A stretch of 64,000 nucleotides of DNA from a bacterium HR29. GTDB lineage: Bacteria; Chloroflexota; Dehalococcoidia; Tepidiformales; Tepidiformaceae. Below the pieces are notes generated by a model. It was not told where the DNA came from and searched no databases. It saw only the letters and a program-made list of their open reading frames with translations. Made by a program: the position numbers and the translations under genes. The stretch lies in the NCBI GenBank assembly GCA_002898215.1, contig BEIF01000001.1, forward strand, positions 229,501-293,500, in the 5' to 3' direction. Below are positions 49,213-56,515 of this stretch, piece after piece (the first letter of the stretch is position 1; every line of letters starts with the position of its first letter).

Positions 49213-50075
49213 GGCCTCCGCCCCTCCGCCCAGAAGTCGCGGAACATGTACCACTGGTCGGGAAACTGCCGGATGAACCCCTCCAGCGAGCGCATCATCG
49301 CCTGGCTGAGCGCCGTAACTGCCGCCGCGTCGTCGCGGTCGCCGGGATTCTCGATGCCGAAGTCGGCCAAGATGCGCACTCTGCCGCCGCGGAGCATCGG
49401 CACTGCCACGGGCACCACCTTCGCTCCCGTGCGCAGGGCCAAGCGAGCGGCGCCCTCAGGGATCCGTACTGGCGCGCCGAAGAACTCGACCTCGACGCCA
49501 TCGTCGCGCAGCGGCCGATCGACGAGCAGCGCCACCACTCCGCCCGCTTTCAGTCGCCGCGCCACCGAGGGGAGTGCCGTGCGCAGCGGCAGAACCTCGA
49601 TGCCGAGCCGCGCTCGTCGGCGGAACACCTCCCGGTCGACCCGCGTGTCCCCGAACCTTTCCCCCACGACCATGAGGGGAACGCCCGCCGCGCTGAGCGC
49701 TGCTGCGCCCGTGTCCCAGTTGCCGAGGTGCGGCAGGGCGAGCACGGCCCCTCTCCCACTCTCGAGGTGGCGCTTCAGCCGTTCGATGGCCCCTCCATCG
49801 TCGGTTCGCAGCGCGAGGCGGCTCGTGGGTTCGTCTCCGACGCGGGCGAATGCGACCAGGTAGCGGAGGTAGTTCGCCATTGCCCGCCAGGCGAGGCTCG
49901 TCCGCTTCCATCGGCTGGCTCCCGGCAGCACGTGGCGGTAGTTCCTCAGCATCGCCCGCCGGCCGCGAGGCCAGGCCAGAAGCACTGCCGCGGCAATCGG
50001 GCGGGCTAGGAGGTCGGCCACACCGGTGGGGAGCACGCGCGCCGCGGCCCGGAGCAGCAGCCAGCCCCAGTACAT
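49209..50075 (-). CDS. Lysophospholipid acyltransferase family protein (LpxL/PatA-like)
   Basis: 288 residues from ATG 50075 (a GTG three bases earlier is an alternative). The H-x4-D motif is LPHLGNWDTG. A hydrophobic N-terminus (WGWLLLRAAARVLPTGVADLL) likely anchors it to the membrane. The order of this operon, acyltransferase, acyltransferase, PHP, GT4 and CDP-alcohol transferase, resembles the mycobacterial pgsA1-patA-pimA cluster read in reverse. Confidence 0.88.
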   Translation of the reverse strand: MYWGWLLLRAAARVLPTGVADLLARPIAAAVLLAWPRGRRAMLRNYRHVLPGASRWKRTSLAWRAMANYLRYLVAFARVGDEPTSRLALRTDDGGAIERLKRHLESGRGAVLALPHLGNWDTGAAALSAAGVPLMVVGERFGDTRVDREVFRRRARLGIEVLPLRTALPSVARRLKAGGVVALLVDRPLRDDGVEVEFFGAPVRIPEGAARLALRTGAKVVPVAVPMLRGGRVRILADFGIENPGDRDDAAAVTALSQAMMRSLEGFIRQFPDQWYMFRDFWAEGRRP

Positions 50076-50117
50076 CACCTGCGACCCGTCCCCTTTCTCG
50101 CGGCGCTCAGTGCAGCG

Positions 50118-50193
50118 TGGCGCCCCCGGCAGGATTCGAACCTGCGACCGTTCGCTTAGAAGGCGACCGCTCTCTCCCCTGAGCTACGGGGGC
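50118..50193 (-). tRNA. tRNA-Arg(UCU)
   Basis: The minus strand folds as a complete 76-nt tRNA including encoded CCA. The acceptor GCCCCCG pairs with CGGGGGC, the D arm GCTC/GAGC and the T arm GCAGG-TTCGAAT-CCTGC are perfect, and the anticodon loop CTTCTAA gives anticodon UCU (codon AGA). The outermost anticodon-stem pair is a G-A mismatch. AGA is a rare codon in a GC-rich genome. Confidence 0.95.
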
Positions 50194-50279
50194 GTCACTC
50201 CGGATTGTAGAGGGTCCGTGCACCTTCCTACCCCCGGTCCTCCTTCGAGCGCTTGCGGGGCGCCACGGCACCCGTCACC

Positions 50280-51290
50280 ATGCGGACGGAGGTCCTCGTG
50301 CGAGTCAGCCCCAGCGTCCGCGCCGTCCAGGTCCCCGACGACGACCCCATGCATCCCCAGTGCACCACCATCTACCTCGTCGGCAACGGGCAGGCCCTGG
50401 CCATCGACTCTGGGGAGGCGGTCGACCGGTACCGCTGGATGCTCCGAGGGTACCTCGCCGCCGTGGAACGGTGCGACATCGCACTGGCGGCGGTCACGCA
50501 CCACCACGCCGACCACTCAGGCAACCTGCGCTGGGCGCGGGAGGTCTTCGGCGCCACCGTTCTCGTTCCCCGCAACGGCCGGACGCTCCTCCGCGGCCGA
50601 CTCCCGTCGAGGGGCGTGGAACTCCTCGCCGACGGCCAGGTCATCGAGCTCGACGGCGGCGTGCGCGTCCGCGTCCTCGAGACCCCCGGACACACGCGCG
50701 ATTCCCTCTGCTTCTACCTCGAGGACGAGGGCGTGCTGTTCACCGGCGACACCATGCTCGGGAGCACGACCACCACGGTCTCCGACCTCGCTGCCTACCG
50801 CGCCACGCTTCGCCGCCTGCTGGAGCTCCCGAACCTCGAGGTCATCTGCCCCGGTCACGGGCCCCTCATCTTCGACCCCCGGGAGCGCATCCAAGCCTAC
50901 ATCGCCCACCGCGACGAGCGGGAGCGCCAGATTCTGGAATTCCTCGAGCGCGCCGGCCGGCCGGTCACGAGTTGGGAGATTATGCTCGCCCTCTATCCCG
51001 ACATCCATCCTCGTCTGCGCCGCGCGGCCGACAACAACGTTCGCGCCCACCTCGAACAGCTCGCCCGCGAAGGCCGGCTGGAGGTGACCCCGGGCATCCC
51101 CAGAGAGCCCGACCCGGAACGCCGCGCCCGCGAGGCCGAACACGCCCGCGAGCAGGAGCGGGTCATCCGCCTAGCCCGCAAGTACGAAGCGGCGCGACGC
51201 CGGGCGCTCATCCGGGCCCAGGAAAGCCCGCCGACGGAGGTGTGGAAGCGCCCGCCGCGCTACCGCCTCGTCGGTCGCGCCCGCGAATAA
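50280..51290 (+). CDS. MBL-fold metallo-hydrolase with LACTB2-type winged helix
   Basis: 336 residues from ATG 50280. The metal motif is THHHADHSGN, with further ligands in TPGHTRDS, FTGDTMLG and CPGHGP. From about residue 220 a winged-helix region (RQILEFLERAGRPVTSWEIMLALYP) matches the LACTB2 C-terminal domain, followed by a charged tail. LACTB2-like proteins include RNases and hydrolases; the substrate here is unknown. It is the first gene of a rightward group after the tRNA. Confidence 0.87.
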   Translation: MRTEVLVRVSPSVRAVQVPDDDPMHPQCTTIYLVGNGQALAIDSGEAVDRYRWMLRGYLAAVERCDIALAAVTHHHADHSGNLRWAREVFGATVLVPRNGRTLLRGRLPSRGVELLADGQVIELDGGVRVRVLETPGHTRDSLCFYLEDEGVLFTGDTMLGSTTTTVSDLAAYRATLRRLLELPNLEVICPGHGPLIFDPRERIQAYIAHRDERERQILEFLERAGRPVTSWEIMLALYPDIHPRLRRAADNNVRAHLEQLAREGRLEVTPGIPREPDPERRAREAEHAREQERVIRLARKYEAARRRALIRAQESPPTEVWKRPPRYRLVGRARE

Positions 51291-51302
51291 AGGAGTCGTG
51301 CG

Positions 51303-51806
51303 ATGCCGCGGATGAAGCCCCACGACTTGGAAGCGTTCCTCCAGCAACCCCACATCGGGGTCATCGCTACCCTTCGCCGGGATGGCCGGCCGTACACGGT
51401 GCCGGTCTGGTGGCTCTGGAAGGACGGGGCGGTCTGGCTCACCGGAACCTACAACCGGGTGTGGTGCAAGCATCTCCTCCGCGACCCACGCACCTCGCTC
51501 TGCATCGAGGCGACGGAACCGGTGCCCGGGCACGTGGAGTTCGATGGCATCGCCGAGCCCCTGCACCCCGACCGCTTCGATATCTGGCCGATCTCCCGCG
51601 AGCTCGTCGAGAAGTACGTCGGGCGCGGCGATCCGGCCCGCCAGCCAGCCGTGGAGGCGTTCCTGGCCAACATGCGGACCGAGCCGCGGCTCCTCTTCCG
51701 GCTCGTTCCCCAGACCGTCCGGGCCATCGATATGCGCGTCTACCGCGGCAAGCGTGCCGACCGAGAGTATCAGGCGCGTGCCGCTGCGCCGGAACCGGAG
51801 CGTTGA
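51303..51806 (+). CDS. Pyridoxamine 5'-phosphate oxidase-like flavin/F420 protein
   Basis: 167 residues with the split-barrel fold pattern: IGVIATLRRDGRPYTVPVWWLW, TYNRVWCKHLLRDPRTSLCIE and VEFDGIAEPL. Members bind FMN or F420 or heme; the cofactor is not clear from the motif. It begins 12 bases after the MBL gene with an AAAGGAG site, so it is probably in the same transcript. Confidence 0.82.
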   Translation: MPRMKPHDLEAFLQQPHIGVIATLRRDGRPYTVPVWWLWKDGAVWLTGTYNRVWCKHLLRDPRTSLCIEATEPVPGHVEFDGIAEPLHPDRFDIWPISRELVEKYVGRGDPARQPAVEAFLANMRTEPRLLFRLVPQTVRAIDMRVYRGKRADREYQARAAAPEPER

Positions 51807-51882
51807 CAGCGGAGGCAGCTCCGGTAGGATGAGGGAAATCCCCCGTTCGCGACATCCGCGTACGCACCGCCGGGCCGAGCTT

Positions 51883-53340
51883 ATGCCGCACGAGGTCCAT
51901 CGCCGTCTCGCCATCAGCGTCCAGAAAGTCCCGAAGCAGGCTCCGGAGGTCCGGGTCCGAAATTGGGACGAGGTGTATCTCGGGTTCGACCTCGCGTCGG
52001 CGCGCATCGAAGCCTCGCGCTGCATCCAGTGCCCTTCGGCCCCCTGCCAGGAAGCGTGCCCCGTCCACAACGACATCCCCGGCGCGCTCGCCCTCCTCGA
52101 GCAGGGCGACGTCATCGGCGCTGCGAACAAGTTCCGCGAAACGAGCAACCTGCCCGAGATGTGCGGGCGGCTCTGCCCCCAGGAGCAGCTGTGCGAGGGG
52201 GCGTGCGTCGTCGGCTTCGCCATCCGTCCCGATGGACGAAGCGAGCCACCCGTCTCCATCGGAAAGCTCGAGGCCTTCGTTACCGACTACCAGCGCCGCC
52301 AACTGGGCGGCTGGCCGATGCCCAAATACCTCCCCGAGCCGACCGGTCGCCGCGTCGCCGTTGTCGGGTCCGGCCCGGCTGGGCTCGCGGTCGCCGAGCT
52401 CCTCTCCCTCGAGGGCCATTCCTGCACGGTGTTCGAAGCGTGGCCCGAGCCCGGCGGCGTGCTCGTCTACGGCATCCCCAACTTCAAGATGAGGAAGGAG
52501 ATCGTCGACGAGTACATCACCTACCTGAAGAAGCTTGGGGTGGAGTTCCGGACCAACACGCTCGTCGGCCGCGACATCACCGTCGACGAGATGTTCGCGG
52601 AGGGGTACGACGCCGTCTTCCTCGGTACCGGCGCTGGCGTCGGCAACCGGATGGGCATTGAAGGGGAGGACTTGAAGGGGGTCTTCACGGCCACCGAGTT
52701 CCTAGTTCGCGGCAACCTCCCACCGGAAGACCTCCCACCGCACTACCGCGAGCCGCTGCCCAAACCGCACCACGTCGTCGTCATCGGCGGCGGCGACACC
52801 TCCATGGACTGCGTCCGCACCGCCGTGCGTCTTGGTGCCGAGCGCGTGACCCTCGTCTACCGGCGTACGGAATCGGAGATGCTCGGGCGCGAAGAGGAGC
52901 GGCGTCACGCGCGGGAAGAAGGGGTCATCTTCGAGATGCTCACGCTGCCCACCCGCATCATCGGCGACGAGCAGGGCCGGGTCACCGCCGTCGAGTGCGT
53001 GCGGATGCAGCTCGGGGAGCCCGACGAGACGGGCCGCAGACGGCCGGTTCCGATCCCGGGCAGCGAGTTCGTCATCCCCGCGGACACCGTCGTCATCGCC
53101 ATCGGCTACTCCGCCGACCCCCTCGTGCCGGAGTCGACCCAGGGCATCCGCACCCGCGGGAAGGCCCTCATCCAAGTCGATGAATACGGCCGCACCACCC
53201 GTCCGGGTGTCTTCGCCGGCGGCGACAACGTCAACGGCGCTGACCTGGTCGTCACCGCCCTCGCCGACGGACGCCGCGCCGCGCGAGCCATCTCCGAATA
53301 CCTGGCCTCGCTGCCCCCGAAGGCCACACCACGACGATAG
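51883..53340 (+). CDS. GltD-like NADPH-dependent oxidoreductase
   Basis: 485 residues from ATG 51883; an ATG at 51829 would add 18 basic residues and is possible. The N-terminal iron-sulfur domain has RCIQCPSAPCQEACP and a second group CGRLCPQEQLCEGAC. The FAD-binding motif is VAVVGSGPAGLAVAELL, and the NADPH-binding motif is HVVVIGGGDTSMDCVRTA. This is the architecture of the glutamate-synthase small subunit and related electron-transfer proteins. No glutamate synthase large subunit is nearby, so the partner is unknown. Confidence 0.88.
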   Translation: MPHEVHRRLAISVQKVPKQAPEVRVRNWDEVYLGFDLASARIEASRCIQCPSAPCQEACPVHNDIPGALALLEQGDVIGAANKFRETSNLPEMCGRLCPQEQLCEGACVVGFAIRPDGRSEPPVSIGKLEAFVTDYQRRQLGGWPMPKYLPEPTGRRVAVVGSGPAGLAVAELLSLEGHSCTVFEAWPEPGGVLVYGIPNFKMRKEIVDEYITYLKKLGVEFRTNTLVGRDITVDEMFAEGYDAVFLGTGAGVGNRMGIEGEDLKGVFTATEFLVRGNLPPEDLPPHYREPLPKPHHVVVIGGGDTSMDCVRTAVRLGAERVTLVYRRTESEMLGREEERRHAREEGVIFEMLTLPTRIIGDEQGRVTAVECVRMQLGEPDETGRRRPVPIPGSEFVIPADTVVIAIGYSADPLVPESTQGIRTRGKALIQVDEYGRTTRPGVFAGGDNVNGADLVVTALADGRRAARAISEYLASLPPKATPRR

Positions 53341-53430
53341 CTCCACATTTTACGGCCGGTTTACAGACCCTGGCTGTTCTGCCGCTCCGTGGGCGCCGTA
53401 GCTGAAGCTAGAACGCGGCGGGAGCGCACG

Positions 53431-54213
53431 GTGAATCGTCCCAGCGGTACCAGCTTGTTCTCACTCTCTCCCTCCGAGGCGCGGGTGCTCGGCTCGGTCG
53501 AGACGCCGCTCGTCCTCCGCTTCCTGCGCCCAGCGAGCTTCGCCCTCTGGTTCCTCGTCTTCTGCATCCAGGTAGTGATGCTCGTCGCCGACTCCTCCCA
53601 GTCGGTCTGGCTCGCGCTCGTGCTCTCGACCGCTCTCTTCGCCGGCGTCCACATCCAGTTCTGGTACGAGGAGTCCGAACAGGGGCGGCGCCTCCATCAC
53701 CTCCTCGAGCGTATGCGAGGCCGCATCTACGAGGACGAACTCACCGGCCTCCCCAACGCCCGCCACTTCGTCTTCGAGCTGCGCCGCCAGATGATGCGCT
53801 CGATGCGCAACGGCCGCAGCTTCTCGGTAATCATCGCCGAGCTCCATGGCTTCGACGCCGTCGATGCCGACGAGCAGGAGCGGATCGCCCGCGCCGCCGC
53901 CAAGGCGCTGCGGGCGGCCGTCGGGGACAGCGATTTCGTGGCGCGGCTGCAGGGCGGCATCTTCGCCTCCATCGTCACCGATGACAAGGAGCGGACCATC
54001 GGCGAGAAGCGCGACGCCGTGCTCTGCGCCGTAGCATCGGCGGTCCCGCTCGAGCGGGCCGCAGTGATCCAGCCGATCGTCACCATGACGGGTTACGAAG
54101 GGGAGCTGGAGGTTCGGGAGCTCCTCCGACGGGCCCAGCGGGACCTCCACGCTGCTCGCGCGCGGGGGTTCGCCGGCAGCCTTCCTCGCCCCCTCTCCCG
54201 CACTGCCGCCTGA
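53431..54213 (+). CDS. Membrane protein with degenerate GGDEF domain
   Basis: 260 residues from GTG 53431 (GGGAG site; an alternative GTG at 53389 adds 14 residues). Two hydrophobic segments lie at about 30-75, then DELTGLPNARHFVFELRRQM marks a GGDEF fold (the DxLTGLPN-type entry). Where diguanylate cyclases have GGDEF, the sequence reads RLQGGIFASI, so catalytic acidic residues are missing. The protein may bind GTP or act as a receptor but is unlikely to make c-di-GMP. It is the last gene before the long gene-free region. Confidence 0.78.
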   Translation: MNRPSGTSLFSLSPSEARVLGSVETPLVLRFLRPASFALWFLVFCIQVVMLVADSSQSVWLALVLSTALFAGVHIQFWYEESEQGRRLHHLLERMRGRIYEDELTGLPNARHFVFELRRQMMRSMRNGRSFSVIIAELHGFDAVDADEQERIARAAAKALRAAVGDSDFVARLQGGIFASIVTDDKERTIGEKRDAVLCAVASAVPLERAAVIQPIVTMTGYEGELEVRELLRRAQRDLHAARARGFAGSLPRPLSRTAA

Positions 54214-55081
54214 ACTCTCCGAGCACGAGGCCCTGCCCGCAGGGAGGCCGATTCCAGCACCGACGGCGAGCCGGCAGGCTTTGCGGGCGACGCCCAAAAC
54301 GACAAGCCCGCGAGGCGGCGGATTCCGGCACCGGCGGCGAGAGCCGGGCCTCCTCGGCCTGGTGTCTCTCATCCACCTCGCACCCAGAGAAGGCTGCCGC
54401 GCGAGGCCGATTCGGACGTTGCGCCGCCGCATGGGGCCGGGGCGCCGCTTATCCCGCCTCGAAACCCGTCCCGATGTCTCCCCTCGGGGAGGGCTCGCCC
54501 GTACCGTCGCCCCACGGCTCCCTTCGGCCGCGCGGCGCCGGTCCCCACGCCACGACGGCCGGAACGAGCAGGCAGCGGTCCCGTGTCCCGGCGGGCTGGG
54601 TACGTCGGGGTGGAGCTTCCTGCGGGGAACGCGCGGGCACGGCCTTCGCTGGCGGCTCGGTGCTGGTGAGGAGCTGAGGCGCGTGGGCGCAGCGAGCGCC
54701 CGAGGCCGATCGGGCGGGCTGCACAGCTCACCTGAGTCCCGGGGCGGAGCGCTCGTGGGCCCATGGTGAGGTCGCAAGCTCGGCCGGGAGTTGCTGGAGC
54801 GCGGACACCGGCCCCGCTCTTCCGGAGCGTTCGGCACCTCACGGGCGCGTCTTAGTCACGCTCTTGGGACCCCGGCGCACCCACGAGAGCAGCCGCAGCG
54901 CTGCGGATCTCCGGGGCGCGGTGGCCCGACGCGGTGCGGAGGACGTGGTGGGGCGGGGAGAGACGCCGTCGCCCAGTCGGCCTTCACGCACGGTGGTCGC
55001 ATGGGAGCGTTCGGCCGCCTCCGTGGCGGACGGCGGTGCTGGGGGCTTGCAAATTGGCGAGCGATGTGGGAAACTACGCCG
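54214..55081. other. Gene-free GC-rich region
   Basis: About 870 bases hold no open frame with protein-like composition on either strand. I see a loose imperfect direct repeat (54249-54270 against 54319-54341, around GATTCC-GGCACC-GGCGGCGAG) and four scattered copies of GAGGCCGAT (near 54244, 54403, 54702 and, degenerate, 54312). No tRNA, rRNA, RNase P or tmRNA signature is apparent. It separates core genes on the left from accessory genes on the right. Confidence 0.5.
55047..55075 (+). promoter_or_regulatory. Weak candidate promoter of the SAM riboswitch RNA
   Basis: TTGCAA (55047-55052) and GAAACT (55070-55075) with a 17-base spacer would start RNA just at the riboswitch P1 stem. Both boxes deviate from consensus. 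Confidence 0.35.
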
Positions 55082-55189
55082 CGTATCGAGAGAGGCGCGA
55101 GGGTACCGGCCCGATGACCGCCCGGCAACCCGGTGGACGCCGCCAGGGTGCCAAAGCCGGCCCCGTCCAATAGGGCGGGGGACGATACG
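55082..55189 (+). ncRNA. SAM riboswitch (S-box, SAM-I clan)
   Basis: The P1 stem is CGTATCG (55082-55088) with CGATACG (55183-55189). Inside are the S-box conserved segments in order: AGAGAGG, GAGGG then CCGGCCCGATGA, CCCGGCAACC, GGTGCCAAAGCCGGC, and a P4-like CCCGTCC-AATA-GGGCGGG hairpin. S-box RNAs bind S-adenosylmethionine and switch off methionine or SAM genes in cis. No such gene follows: the next ORF is nine codons, then a MoxR ATPase. This may be a riboswitch left after loss of its gene, or one regulating something unusual. Confidence 0.87.
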
Positions 55190-55220
55190 GCTCACGTCGG
55201 GAGCAACCAACGGCGTGGGC

Positions 55221-55237
55221 CCCTCCGCGCGGGAGGG
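55221..55237 (+). terminator. Possible expression-platform hairpin of the SAM riboswitch
   Basis: CCCTCC pairs with GGAGGG around a five-base loop, about 30 bases after the aptamer. There is no T-run, so a role in masking a ribosome site or in Rho-dependent control is as likely as intrinsic termination. Confidence 0.3.
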
Positions 55238-55274
55238 AGTTACCGCCCGCGACATCGAACAGGAGGGTGCCGGT

Positions 55275-55304
55275 ATGAGGTTCGTGCACGACCGCTCCGG
55301 TTAG
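55275..55304 (+). CDS. Nine-codon ORF after the SAM riboswitch
   Basis: ATG AGG TTC GTG CAC GAC CGC TCC GGT TAG encodes MRFVHDRSG. An AGGAGGG site lies eight bases before the ATG, stronger than for many genes here. The position suits a leader peptide or the remnant 5' end of a lost SAM-controlled gene. I recognise no homologue. Confidence 0.35.
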   Translation: MRFVHDRSG

Positions 55305-55414
55305 GCCCTTGTCCTTCCCTTGAGCTTGCGCTCCTCCCAGGCAGGCGCCGCCGCGTGCCGTGCGCGGTCACGCCCGTCTCTCTCGAAGACTGCCTTCTAG
55401 GAGGAGCAGAGACC

Positions 55415-56509
55415 GTGAACGCCGTCCTCGTTGCGCTCGCCATCGCCGTCCAGGCGCGCATTCCCGTTCTCCTCTGGGGGCCGCCCGGCACCGGCAAGTC
55501 CTCCGCCGTCCGGCAACTCGGCCAGGTCCTCGGCCTTCCCGTCGAGACCGTCATCGCTTCCATTCGGGAACCGACCGACTTCGCCGGTCTCCCCGTGGTG
55601 GGGGAGGGAGGCGTCCACTTCGCCCCGCCCTCCTGGGCGGTGCGTCTCGCCCAGGCCGGCAACGGCATCCTCTTCCTCGACGAGCTGACGACGGCCCCGC
55701 CGGCCGTGCAAGCGGCCCTGTTGCGGGTCGTCCTCGAGCGGGTCGTGGGCGACCTGGAGTTGCCGCCCGAAGTCGCCGTCGTGGCCGCCGCCAACCCGCC
55801 CTCCCAGGCTGCGGGGGGTTGGGACCTCAGCTTGCCGCTCACGAACCGGTTCGTGCACCTTCACTGGTCAGTTAACGCTACCCACTGGGCGAACGGCTTC
55901 GCGTCCGGTTGGCAGGTCCCCGTTGACTTGAAGCTCCCCGCGGGTTGGAAGGCCGAGCTTCCGGTCGCGAGAGAGGTCGTCGCCGCATTCATCCGTCGCA
56001 GGCCTTCGCTTCTCTTGCGGCCACCGGGAGACGAGCGGAACCGAGAGGTGGAGGAGCTCGCCTGGCCCTCGCCGCGCAGCTGGGAGCTCGCCGCGACCGC
56101 GCTCGCAGCTGTGCAGGCGGTGAACGCGTCCAAGGCTGTTTGCGAACACCTGGTGTTCGGTGCCGTCGGTGAGGGTGCCGGTCGAGAGTTCCTGAAAGCC
56201 CTCGAGGAAGGGAAGCTTCGCGACGTGGAGCAAGCGCTCCGGGACCCTCGCCGGTTCCGCGTCCCCGACCGCTCGGACATCCTCCACGCGTTTCTCGAGG
56301 CGCTCTGCGACCGGGTGATTGCGGACCTCTCCGGGAAAGAGTCGCAGCACCTGTGGAAAACGGCGTGGGCGATCCTCGCCCGCGTCGCTCGCCTCCGAAG
56401 TGCAGACGCCGTGGCGCCCTTCGCACTCAGGTTGGCAGCGGCAGGGGAAGGGACGCACGAGCTCGGTCCCGAGGCGGAGGCGCTCCTCCGCAGGCTGGCC
56501 GGGAGGTGA
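55415..56509 (+). CDS. MoxR-type AAA ATPase
   Basis: 364 residues from GTG 55415, with AGGAGG ten bases before it; the open frame continues upstream through the riboswitch but is not protein-like there. Walker A is GPPGTGKSS (about 19-27), Walker B LFLDELTTAPP, and sensor I VAAANPPSQ. The C-terminal lid is long and helical. MoxR ATPases work with VWA proteins as chaperones or in assembly of complexes. The partner gene starts seven bases downstream. Confidence 0.88.
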   Translation: MNAVLVALAIAVQARIPVLLWGPPGTGKSSAVRQLGQVLGLPVETVIASIREPTDFAGLPVVGEGGVHFAPPSWAVRLAQAGNGILFLDELTTAPPAVQAALLRVVLERVVGDLELPPEVAVVAAANPPSQAAGGWDLSLPLTNRFVHLHWSVNATHWANGFASGWQVPVDLKLPAGWKAELPVAREVVAAFIRRRPSLLLRPPGDERNREVEELAWPSPRSWELAATALAAVQAVNASKAVCEHLVFGAVGEGAGREFLKALEEGKLRDVEQALRDPRRFRVPDRSDILHAFLEALCDRVIADLSGKESQHLWKTAWAILARVARLRSADAVAPFALRLAAAGEGTHELGPEAEALLRRLAGR

Positions 56510-56515
56510 TGCAGG

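Noticed and set aside
54249-54710. Second CRISPR-like or IS repeat family in the gene-free region
   Set aside because: The GAGGCCGAT copies are irregularly spaced and short, without terminal inverted repeats or a transposase.
54281-55304. Several 100-160-codon frames in the gap before the MoxR gene
   Set aside because: Arg/Gly/Ala-rich, no ribosome sites, no domains; one of them reads straight through the SAM riboswitch.
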